This document shows, piece after piece, positions 8,566-14,778 of a stretch of 17,619 bases of DNA (within the stretch, counting starts at the first letter, position 1; each line of letters begins with the position of its first letter). A model generated the notes under the pieces. That model searched no databases. It had not been told where the DNA came from and saw only the letters and a program-made list of their open reading frames with translations. The stretch is from Bacillota bacterium (GTDB taxonomy: Bacteria; Bacillota; UBA994; UBA5500): assembly GCA_023436245.1 (NCBI GenBank), contig JAEZJZ010000019.1:1-17619 (forward strand). The letters run 5' to 3'. The position numbers were made by a program, and so were the translations under genes.

Positions 8566-8605
8566 GGGTAGCAAACAAAAGGCGTGTTTTGTGAGGAGGA
8601 TGAAC

Positions 8606-9769
8606 ATGAAGTTAGCAGTCAAGAATGCATGTCTGTACACGATTACCCAGGGAGTGATCGAGAACGGCACAGTGCTGATGGAGAGCGGCAAGATTGTCGC
8701 TGTCGGCCAGGATGTGACCATTCCGGCTGATGCGCAAGTGATCGATGCCGCTGGTCAGATCGTCACTCCTGGGCTGATTGACGCCCATAGCCACATCGGC
8801 CTGTTCGGTGAGCCGAGCGTTCCGGCCACTGCCGATGGCAACGAGAAGACCGGCCCCATCCAGGCCAGCCTGTTTGGCATTGATTCACTCAATCCGGCTG
8901 ACCCGGCCTTCCCGCTGGTGTTGGCCGCAGGCGTGACCACTGTCTATACCGGGCCAGGCAGCAGCAACCTGATTGGCGGCACCGGCATGGTGGTGAAGAC
9001 GGTCGGTCGCACCGTGGACGAAATGGTCATTCCCGGCACCGAGGGCATGAAGATGGCCCTGGGGGAAAACCCGAAGCGCAACTACAGCGCCGTCAACAAG
9101 AGCCCCAGCACCCGCATGGGCAACGCCGCCGTGCTTCGGCAAGCCTTGATCGATGCCCAGAACTACCAACAGAAGCTGGATCGGGCTGAAGCCGAAGGCA
9201 AGCCGGGCACAGTTGACCGCAACCTGGGGATGGAGCAGCTCTGCAAGGTGCTGCGGCGCGAAATGAAGGCCCGCATGCATTGCCATCGGGCAGATGACAT
9301 CATCACGGCCATTCGCATTGCCGAGGAATTCAATCTGGACTTTGTCCTGGAGCATGCCACTGAAGGTTACCGCGTGGCGGACATTTTGGCGGAGAAGCAG
9401 GTGCCTTGCGTAGTCGGTCCGCTGTTGATGGAGCCGGCAAAGCACGAGCTTTGGGATGTGCGCCTGTCCACGCCAGGCGTTCTGGCCGAGGCTGGCGTCA
9501 AGGTGGCCATTCAGATGGACGGCTCATCCGACACCAAGTGGCTGCCGCTCTGCGCTGGAATCGCAGTGCGCGAAGGCATGCAGATGGAAGACGCACTTCG
9601 GGCAATCACCATTAACTCGGCCGAGATCATCGGCGTGGCTGATCGCCTGGGCAGCATTGAGGTGGGCAAGGATGCCGATCTGGCCATCTGGAGCGGACAT
9701 CCGCTTTCCAACTTCACCACCTGTCAGACGGTGATCGTCGCCGGCAAGGTAGTGCACCAAGTCAACTAA
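8606..9769 (+). CDS. Amidohydrolase-superfamily metallohydrolase (imidazolonepropionase-like)
   Basis: Predicted cytosolic TIM-barrel hydrolase of 387 residues that would open or cleave a cyclic amide or similar bond. Metal-site features are HSH (61-63) after VTPGLIDA, Lys149 in GMKMALGENPKR (candidate bridging lysine), His225 and His227 in MHCH, His250 in LEHATEG, and Asp305 in QMDGSSD. The C-terminal GSIEVGKDADLAIWSG is the standard ending where the small beta sandwich resumes. ATG 8606 follows GAGGAGG by 6 nt; the alternative GTG 8591 overlaps the ribosome site. The next gene starts 20 nt downstream, so the two are almost certainly co-transcribed. Family assignment is firm. The substrate is unknown, and similar proteins are often loosely named imidazolonepropionase. 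Confidence 0.9.
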   Translation: MKLAVKNACLYTITQGVIENGTVLMESGKIVAVGQDVTIPADAQVIDAAGQIVTPGLIDAHSHIGLFGEPSVPATADGNEKTGPIQASLFGIDSLNPADPAFPLVLAAGVTTVYTGPGSSNLIGGTGMVVKTVGRTVDEMVIPGTEGMKMALGENPKRNYSAVNKSPSTRMGNAAVLRQALIDAQNYQQKLDRAEAEGKPGTVDRNLGMEQLCKVLRREMKARMHCHRADDIITAIRIAEEFNLDFVLEHATEGYRVADILAEKQVPCVVGPLLMEPAKHELWDVRLSTPGVLAEAGVKVAIQMDGSSDTKWLPLCAGIAVREGMQMEDALRAITINSAEIIGVADRLGSIEVGKDADLAIWSGHPLSNFTTCQTVIVAGKVVHQVN

Positions 9770-9789
9770 GAAACAGCGGAGGTATCTTG

Positions 9790-10671
9790 ATGCAGAAACA
9801 AATGTATACCCGCACAGTCGACGAGACAGTTAAGTCAGAACTGAACTTCACTGTCTACGGTGAAGGCTCACCCCGCGTCTTCTTCACCGGAGGCATCCAT
9901 GGGGGAGAGGCCACTGGCATCTATGTGGCGCAGCGCGTGATGCAGTTCATCGAGGAGAACGGGCTCCTGCAGGGCTCGGTGAAAGTGCTGCCCATCTCCA
10001 ACCCGACTGCTTTCCGTCGCTTGCAGCGCACGTCACCCTATGACGAGCTTGACCTCAATCGCATCTTTCCCGGTCGTGACGACTCCGCGCCGAGTCTCGG
10101 AGTGGCCAATGTCATCTGGCAGGAGGCGCAGGATGCCAACTACATCGTTGACCTGCATTGCTGCGGCGTCTATGGCGCGAGCTACACTCTCTCCATCTAC
10201 AACGAATATGGCTTTGCCAAGGATCTCTCGGCCATGCTGGCCATCCCACGGGTAATCGAGAGCGGCGGCACTCGCGGACAGCTGTTCGCCAATGCCTGCG
10301 ATGCCGGCATTCCGGCCGTGATCATCGAGCTGCCCGGAGGCGGACAGGGCGGCGTGATCGACCTGGATGCAGCAGAAGAGTGCTATCAAGCCCTGATCAA
10401 CCTGCTGCGGCAGCTCGGCATGGTGTCCGGAGACGCCGTCAAACCGAATCCAACGTTCTATGGCAAACTGCAGCCCGTGACCACCAAGTTGGAAGGCGCT
10501 TTCCTGCCGGCGGTAAAGGTGGGCGAGCCAATCACCGAGGGCCAGGTGCTCGGCACGGTCAACGGTCAACCGGTCTTCTCTCCGGTGAATGGCGTGACCA
10601 CTTCCGTCAGACCGGCATCCTACCTGTTTAAGGGTAACTCGGTGGCCAATGTCGCCCCAGTCGCAGAATAA
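9790..10671 (+). CDS. Succinylglutamate desuccinylase/aspartoacylase-family zinc deacylase (M14-like)
   Basis: Predicted zinc-dependent deacylase of 293 residues, related to AstE, aspartoacylase and ectoine-pathway DoeB, which remove an acyl group from an amino acid nitrogen. Zinc ligands are visible as GGIHGGEATG (His37, Glu40) and DLHCCG (His123). The substrate-binding LDLNRIFPG contains Asn90 and Arg91, and the catalytic glutamate is Glu180 in IIELPGGG. The C-terminal part (VKVGEPITEGQVLGTVNG) is a beta-barrel-like domain common in the AstE/AspA group. ATG 9790 follows GGAGG by 7 nt and lies 20 nt after the amidohydrolase, which suggests consecutive steps of one pathway. No ast, hut or ectoine genes are near, so the substrate is open. 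Confidence 0.9.
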   Translation: MQKQMYTRTVDETVKSELNFTVYGEGSPRVFFTGGIHGGEATGIYVAQRVMQFIEENGLLQGSVKVLPISNPTAFRRLQRTSPYDELDLNRIFPGRDDSAPSLGVANVIWQEAQDANYIVDLHCCGVYGASYTLSIYNEYGFAKDLSAMLAIPRVIESGGTRGQLFANACDAGIPAVIIELPGGGQGGVIDLDAAEECYQALINLLRQLGMVSGDAVKPNPTFYGKLQPVTTKLEGAFLPAVKVGEPITEGQVLGTVNGQPVFSPVNGVTTSVRPASYLFKGNSVANVAPVAE

Positions 10672-10680
10672 GGTCCTCCA

Positions 10681-10734
10681 AGAGATTATCAGGGCATGGT
10701 GGCCAGTTGCCGCCATGCCCTCAGTCTGATCTCT
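10681..10734 (+). terminator. Long stem-loop after the zinc deacylase gene
   Basis: GGGCATGGTGGC (10692-10703) pairs with GCCGCCATGCCC (10709-10720) with one G-U pair and a 5-nt loop. An outer stem AGAGAT (10681-10686) pairs with ATCTCT (10729-10734). There is no T tract on either side, so it could be a Rho-independent-like terminator of weak type or an RNA-stabilising structure. It begins 9 nt after the stop codon and ends the amidohydrolase/deacylase unit. Confidence 0.6.
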
Positions 10735-10768
10735 CGGTTGGTTGACCATCAGCAAAAGGGTGAACCAG

Positions 10769-11140
10769 ATGAAACTGAAAGACCAAGCGCGGCAGTTGCG
10801 GGAGCAGCTGTCAGCAGTCTTCCTCGCCTACCGACGTCCAGACACGCCGAGGCGGGCCAAGATTGTGGCGGCCATCACCGTCTGTTACGCGCTTTCGCCC
10901 ATAGATCTCATTCCAGACTTCATTCCAGTGCTTGGCTATCTGGATGATCTGATCATCTTGCCATTGCTAATCGCCTGGTCGATTCGGCTGATTCCGCCTG
11001 AGATTATGCGGGAATGTCGGGAGCAGTCGGCCAGCATTTGGCCAAACGGCAAACCAAAGCAGGCCATTTTTGCTGTTCCGATCGTTCTGCTCTGGCTGGC
11101 AGTCGCAGGCTTAGTCGTCAACACTTGCTTCTTTGATTAG
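10769..11140 (+). CDS. DUF1232 (YkvA-type) small membrane protein
   Basis: A 123-residue protein with the DUF1232 hallmark YALSPIDLIPDFIPVLGYLDD (two adjacent parts, about residues 40-60), then a hydrophobic stretch (LIILPLLIAW) and a C-terminal membrane helix (about 99-119, AIFAVPIVLLWLAVAGLVV). The N-terminal third is charged and helical. No biochemical role is established for this domain. Start ATG 10769 is favoured, with an AAGGGTGA-like ribosome site 6-8 nt upstream; TTG 10742 in the same frame is less likely. It is preceded by the stem-loop at 10681-10734 and followed 15 nt after its stop by the first copy of the 113-bp repeat, so it is probably a single-gene unit. Confidence 0.85.
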   Translation: MKLKDQARQLREQLSAVFLAYRRPDTPRRAKIVAAITVCYALSPIDLIPDFIPVLGYLDDLIILPLLIAWSIRLIPPEIMRECREQSASIWPNGKPKQAIFAVPIVLLWLAVAGLVVNTCFFD

Positions 11141-11155
11141 CTTGCTGCCCGGCAT

Positions 11156-11268
11156 GCGAGACTGTTCAAGTTGTGCCCCGTAGCGGCTCGGCATGCCGAG
11201 TCGATCCCGGCACCACAGCATGCTGTGGTGCTACGACCCTAAGGAAATCGGACTTTTTGAACGCTCTC
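11156..11268 (+). repeat. Structured intergenic repeat, copy 1
   Basis: About 113 bp, clearly repeated at 12072-12185. It contains a stem-loop GGCTCGG...CCGAGTC (11185-11202) and a perfect 22-bp palindrome (11210-11231; half-site GCACCACAGCA). CGTA (11179-11182) can pair with TACG (11232-11235) to enclose both hairpins in a three-way junction. It contains no reading frame of its own and starts 15 nt after the DUF1232 stop codon. It may be a REP/MITE-like element or a folded 3' RNA. Confidence 0.9.
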
Positions 11269-11325
11269 GCAATGCCGATGCAGCTCTTTGCTTAGATGAG
11301 CACTTTCTATGTTCGGAGGTTGTTT

Positions 11326-12042
11326 ATGCAGAGATACGCTCTCTTTGACCTGGATGGCACCTTGCTGCCAATGGACACGGATCGCTTTTTGGAGCAATAT
11401 GTGCGGTCGATCACTCCGCACTTCAGTCACCTGGTGGATCCCGGTCTCTTCTCCCGGCAGTTGATGGCCTCGAGTTACGCCACCATCGGAAACCCGGACC
11501 CGGCGCTGACAAATCAGGAGAAGTTCATGGCCGATTTTTTTCCTAAGATCGGTTGCCGGCCCGAGGAGCTGATGCCGCTCTTTGAGCGCTTCTACCGGCA
11601 GCATTTCTGCGGACTGAGCCAACACACCAACCCCAGCCCCTTGGCTCGTCAGTTGGTGCAAGCTGCGCTGGAGCAAGGGTATCGAATCGTCCTGGCCACC
11701 AATCCCATCTTTCCGCAGGAAGCGGTTGAGCAACGCATGGACTGGGCGGGTGTTGCTGATCTGCCCTGGCAACTGGTCACCAGCTATGAACAGACCCACT
11801 TCTGCAAGCCAAATCCCAGTTACTTCGCCGAGGTGCTGCAACTGCTCTCCGCTGACCCTGCCGATTGCCTGCATTTCGGCAACGACATGGACGAAGACAT
11901 GGCAGCCAGGGAGCTGGGAGTTCCGGTGGTGATCGTTGAGGACTGTCTGATCAATCGCCACAGCCGTGAGTTCGCGGATTGCCTTTTTCACGGAAACCTG
12001 CAGCAGGTGCTCGATTGGCTGATCACAGGCAGGAATCCCTAG
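11326..12042 (+). CDS. HAD-superfamily hydrolase (predicted phosphatase)
   Basis: Predicted cytosolic Mg-dependent phosphatase of 238 residues. All four HAD motifs are visible: DLDGT (nucleophile Asp8, acid Asp10), motif II VLATNP, motif III lysine in FCKPNPSYF, and motif IV FGNDMDEDM. The helical cap lies between motifs I and II, as in the phosphoglycolate/haloacid dehalogenase-like type. ATG 11326 follows CGGAGG by 6 nt. It is flanked on both sides by direct copies of the same structured repeat (11156-11268 and 12072-12185). Substrate cannot be predicted. Base use does not stand out from its neighbours by eye. Confidence 0.9.
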   Translation: MQRYALFDLDGTLLPMDTDRFLEQYVRSITPHFSHLVDPGLFSRQLMASSYATIGNPDPALTNQEKFMADFFPKIGCRPEELMPLFERFYRQHFCGLSQHTNPSPLARQLVQAALEQGYRIVLATNPIFPQEAVEQRMDWAGVADLPWQLVTSYEQTHFCKPNPSYFAEVLQLLSADPADCLHFGNDMDEDMAARELGVPVVIVEDCLINRHSREFADCLFHGNLQQVLDWLITGRNP

Positions 12043-12071
12043 TGCAGCATTGCGGTAAGGACGCGCTGCAG

Positions 12072-12185
12072 GCGAGACTGCTCGGCTTGTGTGCCCGTAG
12101 AGGCTCGGCATACCGAGCCGATTCCGGCACCACAGCATGCTGTGGTGCTACGACCCCAAGGAAATCGGACTTCCAAAACGCGCTC
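12072..12185 (+). repeat. Structured intergenic repeat, copy 2
   Basis: Aligns with copy 1 over its length with one small indel, in the same orientation and 916 nt downstream. The 22-bp palindrome (12127-12148) is identical to copy 1. In the other hairpin (12102-12119) a G-T pair of copy 1 is replaced by G-C, keeping the stem. CGTA (12096-12099) again can pair with TACG (12149-12152). It starts 29 nt after the HAD gene stop codon and ends about 60 nt before kaiC, so it sits in the presumed kai promoter region. Confidence 0.9.
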
Positions 12186-12246
12186 ACCGGCTAGGGCAAT
12201 GTGGATGAAATCAACGAAAATACCCGCTGGGCATTGAGGAGGCATT

Positions 12247-13947
12247 ATGACTACGGATTCACTACCATCCCGTCACTTGAGAAAATGCCCCACTGGCATC
12301 CAGGGATTGGACGAAATCACAAGTGGCGGTCTGCCATCTGGCCGGACTGCCCTGGTCTGTGGTGCAGCCGGCTGCGGCAAGACTCTACTGGCCATGCAGT
12401 TTCTGGTAAATGGGGCGACTATCTACGATGAGCCAGGTGTATTCGTCTCATTTGAGGAGAGTGAAATAGAGTTGGCTGAGAACTTCTGCTCCATGGGCAT
12501 AGACCTGGATCAGTTGGTTGCGGAGCGTAAGATCAGCCTGGACTACGTCCAGCTGGAGAAGAGTGAGATCGCGGAGACGGGCGATTACGATCTGGAGGGG
12601 CTGTTTGTTCGCCTCGGCTATGCCATCGACCAGATCGGGGCCAAGCGTGTGGTCCTGGACACCATCGAAGCTCTGTTCTCCAGCTTGTTTGATACGTCGA
12701 TCATTCGAGCCGAGCTGCGGCGCCTGTTCCGTTGGCTGAAGAGTAAAGGGGTCACTGCCATCGTCACCGGTGAGCAGGGCGAGGGCACCCTCACCCGGCA
12801 CGGAATTGAGGAATATGTCTCCGACTGCGTCATCCTACTCAATCATCGAGTGGTTGATCAGATATCGACCAGACGCCTGCGCGTCGCCAAGTATCGCGGT
12901 TCTGCCCATGGCACGAACGAATACCCCTTCTTGATCGACGAGCAAGGTATCTGCATCATGCCAATCACATCAGTCGGTCTCAACGCTGAGGTTTCCAACT
13001 CGCGGGTTTCCACCGGGATAGAGCGTCTGGACGCCATGCTGGGAGGTGGAGGCTTCTATGTTGGGTCAAGCGTGCTCATCTCTGGGACGGCTGGCACCGG
13101 CAAGACCTCGCTCGCGGCCAGCATCGCTCAGGCGACCTGTCGCCGTAGCGAACGCTGCCTCTATTTTGCCTTCGAGGAATCGCAGAGTCAGATTATCCGC
13201 AATATGCACTCCATTGGCATTGACCTGGAAACGGGCATAGTTCAGGGATTGCTGCGTTTCCATTCTTCCCGCCCCACACTCTTCGGCCTGGAAATGCATC
13301 TCGTGAACATCCATAAGCTGGTGAGTGAGTTCAACCCTCACTTGGTGATCATCGATCCGGTATCCAATATGACAGCCGCCGGCAACCCCGCCGACGCCAA
13401 GCTGATGCTCACCAGACTGCTCGACTACCTGAAGCTGCGGCAGGTAACTGCTGTACTCCTGGACCTATCGGGTAGGCATGACATTGAGCAGACCAGCATT
13501 GGTATCTCTTCTCTGATCGATACCTGGATCGCGCTCAGAGACATTGAGACAAATGGCGAGCGCAATCGGGGTCTCTATCTGCTCAAGTCCCGCGGCATGG
13601 CCCATTCCAACCAGATTCGGGAGTTCGTTCTAACGGACTCCGGTATCCAGCTGTTGGATGTATATGTCGGGGATTTCGGCGTGGTGACCGGCGCGTCTCG
13701 GTTTGTCCAGGAAGAGAAGGAGCAGGCTGAACGACTGGTCCGCATGCAGGAGATCGAGCAGTGGAAGAGCGAGATCGAGCGCCGACAGCAACTTTTGCAG
13801 TTGACAATCGCTCAAGCCGAGGCCACCTTCGCGGTGGAGAAGTTGGGTCTAGAGCAGCAGATCCTCCAGCGCGAGTCGATGCTATCGCGCGGCAGGATGC
13901 GGGCGTCGCAAGTAGCGGCCCTGCGCCAGGCCGACGACCAAGACTAG
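12247..13947 (+). CDS. kaiC: KaiC-family double-domain ATPase/autokinase with C-terminal coiled coil
   Basis: RecA-like ATPase of 566 residues with two KaiC domains, expected to form hexamers and to act as the timing or switching core of a Kai system. CI has Walker A GAAGCGKT (39-46), catalytic Glu pair FEE (69-71) and Walker B RVVLD (134-138). CII has Walker A GTAGTGKT (280-287), FEE (309-311) and LVIID (366-370). The CII phosphosite reads T416-S-I-G-I-S421-S422, so Ser-Ser replaces the cyanobacterial Ser-Thr while the upstream Thr is kept. After the domain end a charged heptad-like region (about 487-545) replaces the short KaiA-binding tail, making the protein longer than the 519 residues I recall for cyanobacterial KaiC. 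GAGGAGG precedes ATG 12247. It heads a kai operon with two kaiB genes and a histidine kinase; no kaiA is present. Confidence 0.93.
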   Translation: MTTDSLPSRHLRKCPTGIQGLDEITSGGLPSGRTALVCGAAGCGKTLLAMQFLVNGATIYDEPGVFVSFEESEIELAENFCSMGIDLDQLVAERKISLDYVQLEKSEIAETGDYDLEGLFVRLGYAIDQIGAKRVVLDTIEALFSSLFDTSIIRAELRRLFRWLKSKGVTAIVTGEQGEGTLTRHGIEEYVSDCVILLNHRVVDQISTRRLRVAKYRGSAHGTNEYPFLIDEQGICIMPITSVGLNAEVSNSRVSTGIERLDAMLGGGGFYVGSSVLISGTAGTGKTSLAASIAQATCRRSERCLYFAFEESQSQIIRNMHSIGIDLETGIVQGLLRFHSSRPTLFGLEMHLVNIHKLVSEFNPHLVIIDPVSNMTAAGNPADAKLMLTRLLDYLKLRQVTAVLLDLSGRHDIEQTSIGISSLIDTWIALRDIETNGERNRGLYLLKSRGMAHSNQIREFVLTDSGIQLLDVYVGDFGVVTGASRFVQEEKEQAERLVRMQEIEQWKSEIERRQQLLQLTIAQAEATFAVEKLGLEQQILQRESMLSRGRMRASQVAALRQADDQD

Positions 13948-13952
13948 CAGGG

Positions 13953-13998
13953 GGCGTCAAGTCTCAAGCTGGGCTGAGGCTTGACGCCGCATTGTAGC
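13953..13998 (+). repeat. Long hairpin between kaiC and kaiB (GGCGTCAAG repeat)
   Basis: GGCGTCAAGTCTCA (13953-13966) pairs with TGAGGCTTGACGCC (13975-13988) with one G-U pair and an 8-nt loop, a 14-bp stem starting 5 nt after the kaiC stop. There is no T tract, so it is more likely a processing, attenuation or stability element inside the operon than a full terminator. Related sequence occurs after the second kaiB and after the nitroreductase gene. Confidence 0.75.
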
Positions 13999-14045
13999 CC
14001 TTAAGCGGAGAGACAGAGCCCAGCAGGAGGCGGGAGGTATGGACG

Positions 14046-14348
14046 ATGAACAAGCATGAGACAATGCAGGAGGCGGACCATTACACACTGAAGCTCTATG
14101 TAGCAGGGGCAACCCCCAAATGCGTGCGGGCGCTGGCCAACCTGCAGGAGATATGTGAAACCCACCTGGCGGGAAAATACACCATTCAGATCATCGACCT
14201 GCTGAAGAATCCAGAGGTGGGGCGAGATGACCAGATCCTGGCTATCCCGACCCTGATCAGGCATCTGCCGCCTCCTTTGGTGCGCATAATCGGCGACTTG
14301 TCAAATACCGAGCGAGTCTTGGTGGGATTGAGCATTCAGCCTAGCTAG
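14046..14348 (+). CDS. kaiB: KaiB-family protein (canonical type)
   Basis: A 100-residue thioredoxin-fold KaiB, the partner that binds the CI ring of KaiC. The core is very close to cyanobacterial KaiB: LKLYVAGATPKCVRALANL, IIDLLKNPEVGRDDQILAIP, and PTLIRHLPPPLVRIIGDLSN. The prolines of the fold-switching half are kept. After the conserved VLVGL the protein ends within five residues, with Ser where I recall Asp in the cyanobacterial protein, and it lacks the acidic tail. GGGAGG lies 8 nt before ATG 14046. It follows kaiC by 98 nt, which contain the long hairpin, and precedes a second kaiB by 15 nt. Confidence 0.93.
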   Translation: MNKHETMQEADHYTLKLYVAGATPKCVRALANLQEICETHLAGKYTIQIIDLLKNPEVGRDDQILAIPTLIRHLPPPLVRIIGDLSNTERVLVGLSIQPS

Positions 14349-14363
14349 AAGGAGGTGGCCAGA

Positions 14364-14690
14364 GTGGATGAGTTGCGGTACTCCGAGCAGAAGTTCCGGC
14401 AAGAAGCTCGCGAGTGGTCGAATGAAGCGTGTGTCCTGCAACTGTATATCGCAGGCTCTTCGCCACGCTCCCGGCGCGCCGTTGCCAATGTTCAGCGCAT
14501 CTGTCAAATGGGGGCGCTGCAAGGCGCCTGCGAGCTGCAAGTGATCGATGTCTTTCAGCAGCCGCAGCTGGCCAAGTCCGAGCAGATTGTGGCTCTGCCC
14601 ACGCTGGTGAAGAAGTCGCCGATTCCGAAGCGGCTGTTCATCGGTGACATGTCCAACACAGACGCAATTCTGGCAGGGTTGAATGCCTAG
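14364..14690 (+). CDS. Second, divergent KaiB-family protein
   Basis: A 108-residue KaiB paralogue. Start GTG 14364 is set by AAGGAGG 8 nt upstream; GTG 14355 overlaps that site. An N-terminal extension of about 23 residues (DELRYSEQKFRQEAREWSNE) is charged and probably helical. The KaiB core follows: VLQLYIAGSSPRSRRAVANV, VIDVFQQPQLAKSEQIVALP, PTLVKKSPIPKRLFIGDMSN. It ends at ILAGLNA with no tail. It is clearly different from the first KaiB in the same operon, so this is not a recent duplication. It could bind KaiC competitively, bind the downstream kinase, or respond to a different state. Its role is inferred only from position. Confidence 0.9.
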   Translation: MDELRYSEQKFRQEAREWSNEACVLQLYIAGSSPRSRRAVANVQRICQMGALQGACELQVIDVFQQPQLAKSEQIVALPTLVKKSPIPKRLFIGDMSNTDAILAGLNA

Positions 14691-14778
14691 CGATGCGTCA
14701 AATCTCAAACTAGACTTGCCACCGCGAGAAGGAACCACCGCTAGGCGGTCACAAGTCGATGCGAACTGAGGGATTGAA
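14691..14778 (+). other. Structured spacer between the second kaiB and the kinase gene
   Basis: It holds a degraded copy of the kaiC-distal repeat (GCGTCAAATCTCAAAC at 14695-14710, then TAGACTTG). GACTTG (14713-14718) pairs with CAAGTC (14752-14757), enclosing a small ACCGC-TAG-GCGGT hairpin. A 7-bp direct repeat CGATGCG (14691-14697 and 14757-14763) flanks the structure. No promoter was recognised, so the kinase is probably part of the kai transcript. Confidence 0.5.

Noticed and set aside
10769..11140. DUF1232 protein as a missing KaiA-like partner
   Set aside because: It is a membrane protein with an unrelated conserved motif and is separated from kaiC by a repeat, the HAD gene and a second repeat.
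11239..12138. Antisense frame (299 codons) covering the HAD gene and parts of both repeats
   Set aside because: The + strand frame has all four HAD motifs and a ribosome site; the antisense one has no recognisable domain.
11156..12185. The HAD gene as cargo of a composite mobile element bounded by the two repeats
   Set aside because: The repeats are direct, imperfect and carry no transposase, and a likely further copy follows truA. The HAD gene looks like an ordinary resident gene.
13953..13998. Full Rho-independent terminator separating kaiC from kaiB
   Set aside because: The stem is strong but has no T tract, and no promoter is seen before kaiB; an intra-operon structure is more likely.
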